Assembly: GCF_019029495.1 (NCBI RefSeq)
Contig: NZ_JAERQM010000001.1
Coordinates: forward strand, 1,178,001-1,242,000
Direction: 5' to 3'
Source of the DNA: Falsiroseomonas oleicola
Lineage (GTDB): Bacteria; Pseudomonadota; Alphaproteobacteria; Acetobacterales; Acetobacteraceae
Length of the DNA stretch: 64,000 nt
The notes below the pieces were generated by a model, which saw only the letters and a list, made by a program, of their open reading frames with translations, ran no database searches and was not told the origin of the DNA. Below are positions 7,769 to 15,688 of this stretch, piece by piece. The position numbers and the translations under genes were made by a program. The first letter of the stretch is position 1. Each line of letters begins with the position of its first letter.

Positions 7769-8709
7769 CTCGGTCGCACCTCGATGGCGGCGTGGCAGAT
7801 TCGGTCATCCTCCGGCGCCCGGTCCAGCGTCGGATGCGCGCCCCCCGGCGGCAGCAGCGGCATTTGCCAGACCAGGCGCTCCGGCACCGTGGCGGCAAAG
7901 CCGGCGGCCTGGAAGGCGGCAAGGAATTGCGACAGGCCGAGCTGGTTGCAGTAGAGCCCGGCGCGCGCCACCGACCGCCCTTCCCAGAACCCCGGCCCGA
8001 AGGCCAGATGGCGCAGCCGGCCGCCGAGATGGTCGTGGAAATCCACCGCATGCAGGCCGAGGCTTCCCGGCGCCGCCACCCGGCGCAGCGCCGCCAGCAA
8101 CGGGGCGAGATCCGCCTTGCGCACATGTTCCAGTGCGACCTCGGAGAAGGTGAGGTCCACCGAAGCCTCCGGCACCTCCGCCAGCCGCGCCGCGCCGCCG
8201 ACCAGCAGGCGCGCATGGCAGGCGGCCAGCACCTCCTCCCGGTTCGCGCAGCCGGACAGGTCCGGCGGCGTCAGCCCGGCCTGGCGCGCGGCTTCCGCCG
8301 CCGCGCGATAGGGGGCGAGGTCGCGTGGCGCCGCATCCTCCACATCCAGGTACCAGATCGGGCCGAGGCCGAGGGCGGCGGCAATGGGCGCGCGAAGCAC
8401 CATGGCGCCGGGGCCAACTTCCAGCACGGCACGCGGCGGCCGCCCGGCCAGGGCCTCGAAACGCCGCGCCCGCCAGGACAGCGGGTGCACCAGCCGCACG
8501 GGGTCCAGCGCATCGAAGGAATGGCGGCGCAGGCCGAGCCGGCGCCAGGCCTCGGGTGGCACCGGCAGGGCGCCGAGCACCAGCTTCACGCCGAGCTTCA
8601 GCCACCAGGGCACCGGCGCGCCGGCGGCATAGCCCGGGGGAACCGGAACCTCCTGTGACGGGTTCGGCACGGATGGTGCGCAGGGGGTGGCGTCGGTCTG
8701 GGGTGGCAT
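7765..8709 (-). CDS. Class I SAM-dependent methyltransferase-like protein
   Basis: 314 residues. After a Pro-rich N-terminus, AVLEVGPGAMVLRAPIAAALG forms a glycine-containing motif I. YLDVED follows as the acidic ribose-binding strand end, then VDLTFSEVALEHV at the motif IV position. This order fits a Rossmann methyltransferase of the Methyltransf_11 type. The substrate is unknown; it resembles methyltransferases found with polysaccharide or lipid genes. It is first in a two-gene unit with the Bug receptor. The pairing with a receptor is odd and may simply reflect compact packing. Confidence 0.7.
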   Translation of the reverse strand: MPPQTDATPCAPSVPNPSQEVPVPPGYAAGAPVPWWLKLGVKLVLGALPVPPEAWRRLGLRRHSFDALDPVRLVHPLSWRARRFEALAGRPPRAVLEVGPGAMVLRAPIAAALGLGPIWYLDVEDAAPRDLAPYRAAAEAARQAGLTPPDLSGCANREEVLAACHARLLVGGAARLAEVPEASVDLTFSEVALEHVRKADLAPLLAALRRVAAPGSLGLHAVDFHDHLGGRLRHLAFGPGFWEGRSVARAGLYCNQLGLSQFLAAFQAAGFAATVPERLVWQMPLLPPGGAHPTLDRAPEDDRICHAAIEVRPR

Positions 8710-8846
8710 TTTGATTCCGCGGGGGTCCGGCGCAGGCTACCGGAAAGCGGCGCCGGGCGGAAACCGGTCGCTCCTGCTGAAATACGATGAACCGAACCGG
8801 TGCGACGGCGTTCCGGATGCGACATCGCCCCAAGGACCGACCACCC

Positions 8847-10727
8847 ATGCCCGAATTCCCGTCCGCGCATCGCGGCGTGCGCGCCGCGGGGGTGCCGCAG
8901 AGCGGCGCCGCCATCGCCCAGGCGGCGCTGGTGGTGGTCGCCGTGCTGTATTTCGCGCGCGACCTGCTGGTGCCGCTGGCGCTGGCGGTGCTGCTGTCCT
9001 TCGTGCTGGCGCCGATCGCGCGCGCGCTGCGGCGCGTCGGCATTCCGCGCCTGGCGGGCGTGCTGGCGGCCGTGCTCGCGGCCGTGGCGGTGATCGGCTT
9101 CCTCGGCCTGGTCATGGGCCGGCAGCTCGCCGAACTGGCGGGCGATATTCCGATCTACCAGTATGAGCTGTCGCGCAAATTCGCATCCCTGAACGCCAGT
9201 GGCGGGCTGCTGGAACGGGCGCAGGAGATGCTGCGCGGCCTGGCCGCCGGGGCGGAACGCGCAGCGGCACCCTCTCCCCCGCCGATGATCGGCGGCGACG
9301 CTGTGCGGCCGCTGCCGGTCGAAGTCCGGATGCCCGACCCCAAGCCCTTCGAATTGCTGCAGAGCGTGCTGGAGCCGTTGCTCTATCCGCTGGCGACCTT
9401 CGGGATCGTCGTGGTGCTGGTGATCTTCATCCTGCTGTATCGCGAGGATCTGCGCGACCGGGTGATCCGCCTGGTCGGCGCCGGCGACCTGCACCGCACC
9501 ATGGCGGCGATGGATGACGCGGCCTATCGCCTGTCCCGCTTCTTCCTGGCGCAGACGGCGATGAACGCCGCCTATGGTGTGTTCATCACCATCGCGCTGA
9601 TGCTGATCGGCGTGCCGCAGCCCATGCTCTGGGGCATCGTCGCGGGGCTGATGCGCTTCGTGCCCTTCGTCGGCACCATCGTCGCCATCGCCTTCCCGCT
9701 GCTGCTGGCGCTGGCCGTCGATCCCGGCTGGTCCATCCCGCTGATGGTCCTGGTGCTGTTCGCGATCAGCGAAGGGCTGATGGGCCAGGTGTTCGAGCCG
9801 CTGGTCTTCGGCCATTCCACCGGCCTGTCACCCATCGCGGTGATCGCCGCGGCGACCTTCTGGACCTGGCTCTGGGGGCCGATCGGGCTGCTGGTCGCCG
9901 TGCCGCTGACGGTCTGCCTGGTGGTGCTGGGGCGGCATGTGGAGCGCTTCGAATTCCTGGAGGTCGCGCTGGGGGACAGGCCACCGCTCGATCCCCCTGA
10001 AACCTTCTACCAGCGTGCGCTGGCCGGTGATGCCGATGCGCTGGGCGAGCAGGCGGAAGTGGCGCTGCGCGAGAAGCGGCTGTCCGACTACTACGACACG
10101 GTGGCGCTGCCGGCATTGGCGCTGGCGCAGGGTGACGCGCTGCGCGGCAGCTTCGCGCCGGAACGGCTGGCGGCCCTGCGCGGCTGCATCGGCACGCTGG
10201 TGGAAGATCTGGAGGAGGAGGCGGAGGATGACCTGCCGCCCGACTCGCCGATCGCCGAGCCCGATCACGCCGATGGCCCGCCCGCCGCGAAGGTGGCGGA
10301 GCCGCCGGAATCGCTGGTACCGCCCGGATCGGTGATCTGCATGGCCGGGCGCGGCCCCTTCGACACGGCCGCCGCCGGGATCCTGGCGCAGGTGCTGCGC
10401 AAGCGGGGCATCGGCGCCGTCGCCGCCCCGGTGGAGCTGGTGCGCGGCGGCGATCTGACGGGCATTCCGGCGGAATCGGTGCGGCAGGCCTGGCTCTGCA
10501 CGCTGGAAGGCGGCGCATCCACCGCGGCCTCCCGATACCTGCTGCGCCGTCTGCGCCGCCGTTTCCCGGAGGCGAAGGTGGCCGCGCTGGTGGTGGGTGC
10601 CGGCCTGGACGGCCGGCTGCCCGAGGCGCTGCGCGGCGAAGGTGCCACGGCGGTGGAGGGCCGGGTTGCGGATGCGGCCCGTGCGGCGCCGCGACTGGCG
10701 GCGCCGACGGTGGCGGCGGCGAAGTAG
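8847..10727 (+). CDS. AI-2E family (PerM-like) transporter with long C-terminal extension
   Basis: About 626 residues. The first roughly 350 form an AI-2E/UPF0118 permease: paired helices near the N-terminus, a periplasmic loop, then helices around LATFGIVVVLVIFILLYRE, and the conserved block with GVPQPMLWGIVAGLMRFVPFVG. The last 260 residues or so are soluble, with an acidic linker (EDLEEEAEDDLPPDSP) and an alpha/beta domain (VICMAGRGPFDTAAAGILAQ). The core family length is about 350, so this is a long variant. Proposed functions for the family include autoinducer-2 export and Na+/H+ antiport; here it is unknown. Start 8847 has AAGGA 10 nt upstream; an ATG at 8787 is the alternative. Confidence 0.82.
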   Translation: MPEFPSAHRGVRAAGVPQSGAAIAQAALVVVAVLYFARDLLVPLALAVLLSFVLAPIARALRRVGIPRLAGVLAAVLAAVAVIGFLGLVMGRQLAELAGDIPIYQYELSRKFASLNASGGLLERAQEMLRGLAAGAERAAAPSPPPMIGGDAVRPLPVEVRMPDPKPFELLQSVLEPLLYPLATFGIVVVLVIFILLYREDLRDRVIRLVGAGDLHRTMAAMDDAAYRLSRFFLAQTAMNAAYGVFITIALMLIGVPQPMLWGIVAGLMRFVPFVGTIVAIAFPLLLALAVDPGWSIPLMVLVLFAISEGLMGQVFEPLVFGHSTGLSPIAVIAAATFWTWLWGPIGLLVAVPLTVCLVVLGRHVERFEFLEVALGDRPPLDPPETFYQRALAGDADALGEQAEVALREKRLSDYYDTVALPALALAQGDALRGSFAPERLAALRGCIGTLVEDLEEEAEDDLPPDSPIAEPDHADGPPAAKVAEPPESLVPPGSVICMAGRGPFDTAAAGILAQVLRKRGIGAVAAPVELVRGGDLTGIPAESVRQAWLCTLEGGASTAASRYLLRRLRRRFPEAKVAALVVGAGLDGRLPEALRGEGATAVEGRVADAARAAPRLAAPTVAAAK

Positions 10728-10735
10728 CGGCCGGA

Positions 10736-11956
10736 TCAGAAGCCGCGCCAGCCCAGCCGCATCAGCACGGCGTGGCTGGTGCCGAGGCCGCCCACCTCCT
10801 CCCGCGCGTAGCGGCCATATTGGTAGCCGGCATCGATGCTGAAGTTGTAGGGCAGGTCGGTGCCGATGGAGGCTTCGACGTAGTTCTCCGTCGGCACTGC
10901 CTCGACGCTGCGTTTCCGCTGGTCGCGCTGCCAGGCCAGCGTGCCGCGCCATTCGCCGATGCGGTGCTGCACGCCCAGCGTGGTGAAGCTGCGGCGTTCG
11001 CGGATGCTGGTGTCGAGCATGGTCTCGACCTCGTCACCCGTATCGGGGTCGAAGCCCAGCAGCGTGACCTCGGTGCGCGGCCGGGCGGCGGCGTTGCGGA
11101 ACTGCACCCCCTCGGCGAAGAACAGCGTGCGCTGGGTCGGGGACCAGCGCTGTTCGTAGCGCAGCGCGGCGGTGTAGCCCCATTCGCGGGCGGTGCCGTC
11201 ATCCCCCGCGCCGCGCGTCAGCACGCCCAGGTGGTAGGACAGGCCCGGCGCCCATTCGAAACCATCGCCATCCAGCGCCAGCACGGCATTGTCCATCTGC
11301 CCGGTATTGCCGGGGCCGCCCTGGGCGCGGGTGTTGCGGTTGAAGCGCTCATAGGCCTCGTCGCAGCAGCGCCGGCGCGTGGCCAGGGTGGAGGACAGGA
11401 AGGTCCGGTCCAGGGTGAAGATGGCGGCGGAGATGTCGTGCTCGCCGAAGACCGGGTCGGAGAGGAAGGTGCGGCTGGCGCCGAAACCCAGGCTGTCGGT
11501 GATGGCGTTCACCTCATGCGCGCGAATGCGCGTGAGGATACCCGGAAAGTCGTGATGGCCACGGCCGAAGGGGGCGACGAAGCGGCCGGCCTGGAGCGTG
11601 GTGTCCGCATCCGGCTTCCATTCCAGGTACAGCGCTTCCAGGAAGGCCGACTGGCGGCGGAAGAAGGTGGTGCCGCCATCCGGCGTGCCGCCCAGCGCAT
11701 CCCCCTCCCCGATCGGCTCGAAGGCCAGAACGCCCTGGATCGAGAAGCCGGGCGCCAGGTGCAGGCCGGCGGCCAGCTCGCCATAGAGATAGGTGCTGGT
11801 GCCGCGCCGGGCGGCGTCCGAGGCGCTGGTGGTGCCCACGGTGTAGAGGCCGATATCGACCTCCTGCGCCAGATGCGGGCGGAAGCCGGCGGCACTGTCC
11901 TGGGCCGCGGCGGCGAAGGGCAGCAGGGCGGCGAGCGCCGCGAGAAGCGGCCTCAT
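10736..11956 (-). CDS. Outer-membrane beta-barrel protein, porin-like, zinc-linked
   Basis: 406 residues with a clear signal peptide (MRPLLAALAALLPFAAAAQ). Alternating amphipathic strands run through the whole mature part (for example GELAAGLHLAPGFSIQG and ALYLEWKPDADTTLQAGRF), and the C-terminus is the outer-membrane signature ending in Phe (MRLGWRGF). It resembles porin-like uptake channels more than TonB receptors, because it is too short and lacks a plug or TonB box. The ATG overlaps the znuA stop by 4 bp, so it is in one operon with znuA downstream of a Zur box. A role in zinc passage across the outer membrane is therefore likely but inferred. Confidence 0.75.
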   Translation of the reverse strand: MRPLLAALAALLPFAAAAQDSAAGFRPHLAQEVDIGLYTVGTTSASDAARRGTSTYLYGELAAGLHLAPGFSIQGVLAFEPIGEGDALGGTPDGGTTFFRRQSAFLEALYLEWKPDADTTLQAGRFVAPFGRGHHDFPGILTRIRAHEVNAITDSLGFGASRTFLSDPVFGEHDISAAIFTLDRTFLSSTLATRRRCCDEAYERFNRNTRAQGGPGNTGQMDNAVLALDGDGFEWAPGLSYHLGVLTRGAGDDGTAREWGYTAALRYEQRWSPTQRTLFFAEGVQFRNAAARPRTEVTLLGFDPDTGDEVETMLDTSIRERRSFTTLGVQHRIGEWRGTLAWQRDQRKRSVEAVPTENYVEASIGTDLPYNFSIDAGYQYGRYAREEVGGLGTSHAVLMRLGWRGF

Positions 11957-12915
11957 GCCGCACCTCGCATCGCCGGCACCAGCAGGCCGACATTGTGCCG
12001 GAACATGCCCTCATAGGTCGGCGCCGGGCCATCGGGCAGGGACAGCGCATCGGCGAAGAGCCGGCCGCGCACCCGCACCCCGGCCTCCTCCGCCAGGCGG
12101 GTCAGGGTGGCGGGGTTGCCCATGTTCTCCAGGAAGACGGCGGTGATGCCCTCCGCCCGGATCTGGCGGATCAGGCGGGCGACATCGGCGGCGCTGGGCT
12201 CCGCCTCGGTGGAGATGCCCTGGGGGGCGAGGAAGGTCACGCCATAGGCGGCGCCGAAATAGCCGAAGGCGTCATGGCTGGTGACCACCTTGCGGCGGGC
12301 TTCCGGCACGGCGGCGATTTCGGCGCGCACCCAGCCATCCAGCGCTTCCAGCCGCGCGACATAGGCGGCGGTGCCTTCGCGGATCGCCGCCGCCTGGGCC
12401 GGCAGGGCGGCTTCCAGCGCGGCTCCGATGGTGCGGGCGTATTGGATGCCGAAGCGCAGATCCTGCCAGGCATGCGGGTCCGGCACCTGGCGCGGGCCGA
12501 CCGAATGGCTGTGGCGCCGGCCGCCGCCGCCATGGCTGTGCCCATGCCCGTGGTCATGGCCGTCGCTGTCCATCATCCGGGGCGTGATGCCCTGGGTCGT
12601 GGTGGCGACGGCGCCGCGATAGCCGGCGGCGCGCAGCATGCGGTCCATCCAGCCGTCGAAACCAAGGCCGTTGCGCACCACCAGGGCCGCGCCGCGCAGC
12701 GCCTGGGCGTCCGAAGGCCGGGGGGAGAAGCTGTGCGCATCCACATTCGGCCCGGCGATGGCGCGCAGCCGCACCCGGTCGCCGGCGATCTGCGCGACCA
12801 TGTCGCCGAGGATGGAGAAGGAAGCCACGACCAGCGGGGCCTGTGGCGCGCCTTGCGCGGCGGCGAGGCCAGGCAGCAGCAAGGCAGGCAGTGCGAGAAG
12901 GGAACGCCGGCGCAT
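11953..12915 (-). CDS. znuA: Zinc ABC transporter substrate-binding protein ZnuA
   Basis: A 320-residue cluster A-I (metal) binding protein. The signal peptide ends LPGLAAAQG, then come VASFSILGDMVAQIAGDRV, the first metal-ligand region NVDAHSFSPRPSD, a His/Asp-rich loop (HDHGHGHSHGGGG) at about residues 120-138, PDPHAWQDLR with the second His, and TSHDAFGYFG with the third. The His-rich loop favours zinc over manganese. A Zur-like box lies 17 bp upstream of the start. The permease and ATPase genes (znuB, znuC) and zur are not adjacent and are presumably elsewhere. Confidence 0.92.
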   Translation of the reverse strand: MRRRSLLALPALLLPGLAAAQGAPQAPLVVASFSILGDMVAQIAGDRVRLRAIAGPNVDAHSFSPRPSDAQALRGAALVVRNGLGFDGWMDRMLRAAGYRGAVATTTQGITPRMMDSDGHDHGHGHSHGGGGRRHSHSVGPRQVPDPHAWQDLRFGIQYARTIGAALEAALPAQAAAIREGTAAYVARLEALDGWVRAEIAAVPEARRKVVTSHDAFGYFGAAYGVTFLAPQGISTEAEPSAADVARLIRQIRAEGITAVFLENMGNPATLTRLAEEAGVRVRGRLFADALSLPDGPAPTYEGMFRHNVGLLVPAMRGAA

Positions 12916-12931
12916 GGGCGCTGTGTCCTAC

Positions 12932-12954
12932 GAAATGTTATAATGTAACTTTAT
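12932..12954 (-). promoter_or_regulatory. Zur-box-like palindrome upstream of znuA
   Basis: An AT-rich island in GC-rich DNA. The left half GAAATGTTATA matches the alphaproteobacterial Zur consensus exactly, and the right half (ATGTAACTTT) matches partly. It ends 17 bp before the znuA ATG, where zinc-loaded Zur would block transcription. Confidence 0.8.
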
Positions 12955-13002
12955 GCGCCAGGGAGCGGACGGGCAAGGCCCTTGCCCCGCCCCTCGCGCG
13001 GG

Positions 13003-13755
13003 TCAGCCCCGCCCGAACAGCCGCCGCAGCCACCCCAGAAGGCCTTCGCCGCGCGGTGCGACGCGATGATGCGTCACATGCGGCCGGCGGGAGGGCGGCG
13101 GCAGGGCGGAGGCGACGGTGTGCCGCCCGATGTCCTGCGCCTGGATCAGCCGCCGCTCCAGCGCCACCACCTGCGCCACCGCCTCCGGCGGTTCGGACAG
13201 GGCCAGCGCCTCCGCCGTCGCGCTGGCATCGCCCCAGGCCTCCGCCCGGCGCAGCGCGTCGATCACCCGCACGGTCTGCTCGGCATCGAGCTGCGGCCCG
13301 CCACGCCACAGCGCCACGGCATCCAGGCGCCAGGCCCGGGCGAGGTCCTGGCGCCCCAGGTCATCCGCCACCCAGGCCGCCTGAAGCGTCGCCTCCCCGG
13401 CCGCATGCAGCGCGCCAGTCTCCTCCAGCACCAGGGCCCAGGCGAGGAAGCGGCGCGCCAAAGGCGGCGTGCCGGATTCCGCCAGCAGCGCCCGGAAGGG
13501 TGCGGCGCGCACCGCCTCCGCCGCCGCCGGATGGGCGCGGGTGATGTCGGGCGCGGCATAACCGCAGCCGGGACATTGCTGAAGCCAGCGCGCCATGGTG
13601 GAGCGCACCGGCTCCCCCGGCCGCAGGTCCAGGTCCGGCGCCTGTTCGGGCGGCGCGGGGCGAAAAGATGCGTGCCGGCTCTCCGTGCCGCAGACGCCGC
13701 AGCGGAGTGCGCTGGCGGTGGCGGAGCGGGAGCCGGCCGAAGGGGTCTCGGCCAT
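13003..13755 (-). CDS. Zinc-ribbon protein, DUF2225-like
   Basis: 250 residues. Two CxxC pairs (LRCGVCGTESRH near residue 20 and CPGCGYAAPDI near residue 61) form a probable treble-clef or zinc ribbon. A helical TPR-like region with repeated Ala-rich helices follows (FLAWALVLEETGALHAAGEA), then a basic C-terminal tail (GWLRRLFGRG). The CPGCGYA pattern resembles DUF2225, whose function is unknown. It lies directly upstream of the Zur-regulated znuA on the same strand but separated by the Zur box, so it is probably a separate unit. Confidence 0.6.
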   Translation of the reverse strand: MAETPSAGSRSATASALRCGVCGTESRHASFRPAPPEQAPDLDLRPGEPVRSTMARWLQQCPGCGYAAPDITRAHPAAAEAVRAAPFRALLAESGTPPLARRFLAWALVLEETGALHAAGEATLQAAWVADDLGRQDLARAWRLDAVALWRGGPQLDAEQTVRVIDALRRAEAWGDASATAEALALSEPPEAVAQVVALERRLIQAQDIGRHTVASALPPPSRRPHVTHHRVAPRGEGLLGWLRRLFGRG

Positions 13756-13871
13756 GTCACCAAACTAGGGACGAACGGCCCCGGGGCGAAGGGTCCGCGT
13801 GCGGGAATCCGCATCGAAGGGCGCAACAACCCTTATGGACTCGGGGCGGGTCGCGCCCTTAAAGGGCAAAC

Positions 13872-14822
13872 ATGCCCCGCGGCGACCTCTATCCCGATAT
13901 TGCCCCCTATGAGACCGGGCTTCTGCCGTTGTCGGCGGGGCACATCATGTATTGGGAACAGGTGGGCCATCCGCGCGGCCAGCCGGCGCTGTTCCTGCAT
14001 GGCGGGCCGGGTGCCGGGGCGGGCGCCATCCATCGCCGCTTCTTCGACCCCAATCACTGGCGCGTGGTGATCTTCGACCAGCGTGGCGCCGGCCGGTCCC
14101 GCCCGCTGGGCGAGCTGCGGGACAACACCACCCCGCATCTGGTCGAGGATATCGAGGCGCTGCGCCGCTTCCTCGGCATCGACAAATGGCTGCTCTTCGG
14201 CGGGTCCTGGGGTTCCACCCTGGCGCTGGCCTATGCCCAGGCGCATCCCGATCGCGTCACGGGCTGCGTGCTGCGCGGCGTCTTCCTCGGCCGGGCTTCG
14301 GAGGTGGAGTGGTTCCTCTATGGCCTGCGCCGGGTCTTCCCCGATGCCTGGGCCGCCTTCGCCGAGCATGTGTCCCCCGCCGAGCGCGGCGACCTGCTGA
14401 CCGCCTATCTGACGCGCCTCTGCGACCCCGACCCGATGGTGCATGGCCCGGCGGCGCGGGCCTGGAGCCTGTATGAGGGCTCCTGCTCCACCCTGTTGCC
14501 AAGCCCCGAGACGGTGGCGAGCTTCGCCCAGGACCGCAGCGCACTCGGCCTGGCGCGGATCGAGGCGCACTACTTCCGCCACGACCTGTTCCTGCCGTCC
14601 GAGGGGCTGCTGGGGAACATGGATAAGATTGCCCATATCCCGGCGGAAATCGTGCAGGGCCGCTACGACATGGTCTGCCCCTGCGACACCGCCTTCGAAC
14701 TGGCCTCCGCCTGGGCGCGGGCGCGGCTGACGGTGATTCCGGATGCCGGGCATTCGGCGCTGGAGCCGGGGGTGCGGACGGCGCTGGTCAGCGCGGTGGA
14801 GCGGTTCCGGCGGCGGGCGTGA
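13872..14822 (+). CDS. pip: Proline iminopeptidase (alpha/beta hydrolase)
   Basis: 316 residues, the usual length for S33 proline iminopeptidases, which remove N-terminal proline from peptides in the cytosol. The oxyanion region LFLHGGPGAGAG, the DQRGAGRSRP segment, the nucleophile elbow GGSWGSTLAL, an acid in QGRYDMVCP and the catalytic His in PDAGHSALEPG are all present in the right order. The N-terminal YPDIAPYETGLLPLS is typical of the family. It stands alone and is followed by a palindromic repeat cluster. Confidence 0.92.
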   Translation: MPRGDLYPDIAPYETGLLPLSAGHIMYWEQVGHPRGQPALFLHGGPGAGAGAIHRRFFDPNHWRVVIFDQRGAGRSRPLGELRDNTTPHLVEDIEALRRFLGIDKWLLFGGSWGSTLALAYAQAHPDRVTGCVLRGVFLGRASEVEWFLYGLRRVFPDAWAAFAEHVSPAERGDLLTAYLTRLCDPDPMVHGPAARAWSLYEGSCSTLLPSPETVASFAQDRSALGLARIEAHYFRHDLFLPSEGLLGNMDKIAHIPAEIVQGRYDMVCPCDTAFELASAWARARLTVIPDAGHSALEPGVRTALVSAVERFRRRA

Positions 14823-14830
14823 GCTGTCCG

Positions 14831-14902
14831 TTGGCTTCGCGGCATAAGCCGCGGCGCCCATTCGGGCGCTCGGACCGGTCAAGAGACCGGTCCGCTGGTA
14901 TT
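14831..14902 (+). repeat. Dispersed palindromic repeat, copy 1
   Basis: The core contains TTGGCTTCG, GCATAAG, the hairpin GCGCCCATTCGGGCGC and the hairpin GGACCGGTCAAGAGACCGG. The same modules occur at about 46.2, 53.5 and 63.4 kb. Located just after the pip stop codon. Confidence 0.85.
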
Positions 14903-14938
14903 ATACCAACGGCCGATTTCATCGACCGTTGGTATACC
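14898..14938. repeat. Palindrome joining two repeat copies
   Basis: The arms GGTATTATACCAACGG and CCGTTGGTATACC flank a short loop of about 12 nt. It forms a strong hairpin between repeat copies 1 and 2. Confidence 0.75.
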
Positions 14939-14976
14939 TTTCCAGGCCCTCAGGCGCCGGGCGCCCGCTTTGCGGG

Positions 14977-15061
14977 CTTGGCTCGCCGCATAAGCGGCGG
15001 GCCGCATTCGCGACCTCGGCCGGCTTCACCGGCCGCAGGTCATCCTTTTCGGCCGCTGGTA
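14977..15061 (+). repeat. Dispersed palindromic repeat, diverged copy 2
   Basis: It begins CTTGGCTCGCCGCATAAG and repeats the layout of copy 1 with different stems, including GGCCGGCTTCACCGGCC. It ends at the HAD-phosphatase stop codon. With copy 1 it fills the 239-bp pip to HAD gap, which has no gene. Confidence 0.65.
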
Positions 15062-15688
15062 TTACAGATGCCGGGGCAGCTCACGCAGCCCGGCGATGCT
15101 GCGCACCCCCTCCGGCAGCCAGGGCGCCGCTTCAGGCACCAGCGCCACCACCTGCATCCCCGCCGCCAGCGCCGCCTGCACCCCCGGCTCGCTGTCCTCC
15201 ACCACCAGGCAGTGCGCCGGCGGCGTGCCCATGGCGGCGGCGGCGTGCAGGAACAGGCCGGGGTCGGGCTTCCAGGACCCGACCTCATAGGCGCTGAAGA
15301 TCCGCCCCGCGAAATGCGGCAGCAGGCCGGTGAGGGTCAGGCTCAGCTCGGTCTTGGCGCGCGGCGCGTTGGAGGCGACGCAGAAGGGCAGGTGCAGCGC
15401 CTCCACCAGCGCCGTCGCGCCCGCCATCTCCCGCAGCCCGGCGCGCAGTGCCTCCGCCGTGCGGTCGCGCAGGCGCTGTTCGAAATCGGCGGCCAAGGGG
15501 CGGCCGAGCATCGCGGTGGCCTCCGCCATGGCCAGGGCCAGGCGCTTGCCGCGGAAGGCCTGCAGGGTCTGTTCGGCCGTCATCTCCAGCCCGGCCTCCA
15601 GCAGCGCCTCCGCCAGCACCACGGCGCCGAGCGTCTCGCTGTCCACCAGCGTGCCGTCGCAATCGAAGATGATGGCCTGGATGGTCAC
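15062..15688 (-). CDS. HAD-superfamily phosphatase (beta-phosphoglucomutase-like)
   Basis: 208 residues. HAD motif I is IIFDCDGTLVDSE at the N-terminus, motif II the Ser/Asn in FCVASNAPR, motif III the Lys in SYEVGSWKPDPGLF-like context, and motif IV CLVVEDSEPGVQAA. The helical cap between motifs I and II fits subclass IA, like phosphoglycolate phosphatase and beta-phosphoglucomutase. The start is a GTG at 15688 overlapping the TGA of the upstream glycosyltransferase (GTGA), so translation is coupled. The sugar-phosphate substrate is unknown. Confidence 0.82.
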   Translation of the reverse strand: MTIQAIIFDCDGTLVDSETLGAVVLAEALLEAGLEMTAEQTLQAFRGKRLALAMAEATAMLGRPLAADFEQRLRDRTAEALRAGLREMAGATALVEALHLPFCVASNAPRAKTELSLTLTGLLPHFAGRIFSAYEVGSWKPDPGLFLHAAAAMGTPPAHCLVVEDSEPGVQAALAAGMQVVALVPEAAPWLPEGVRSIAGLRELPRHL

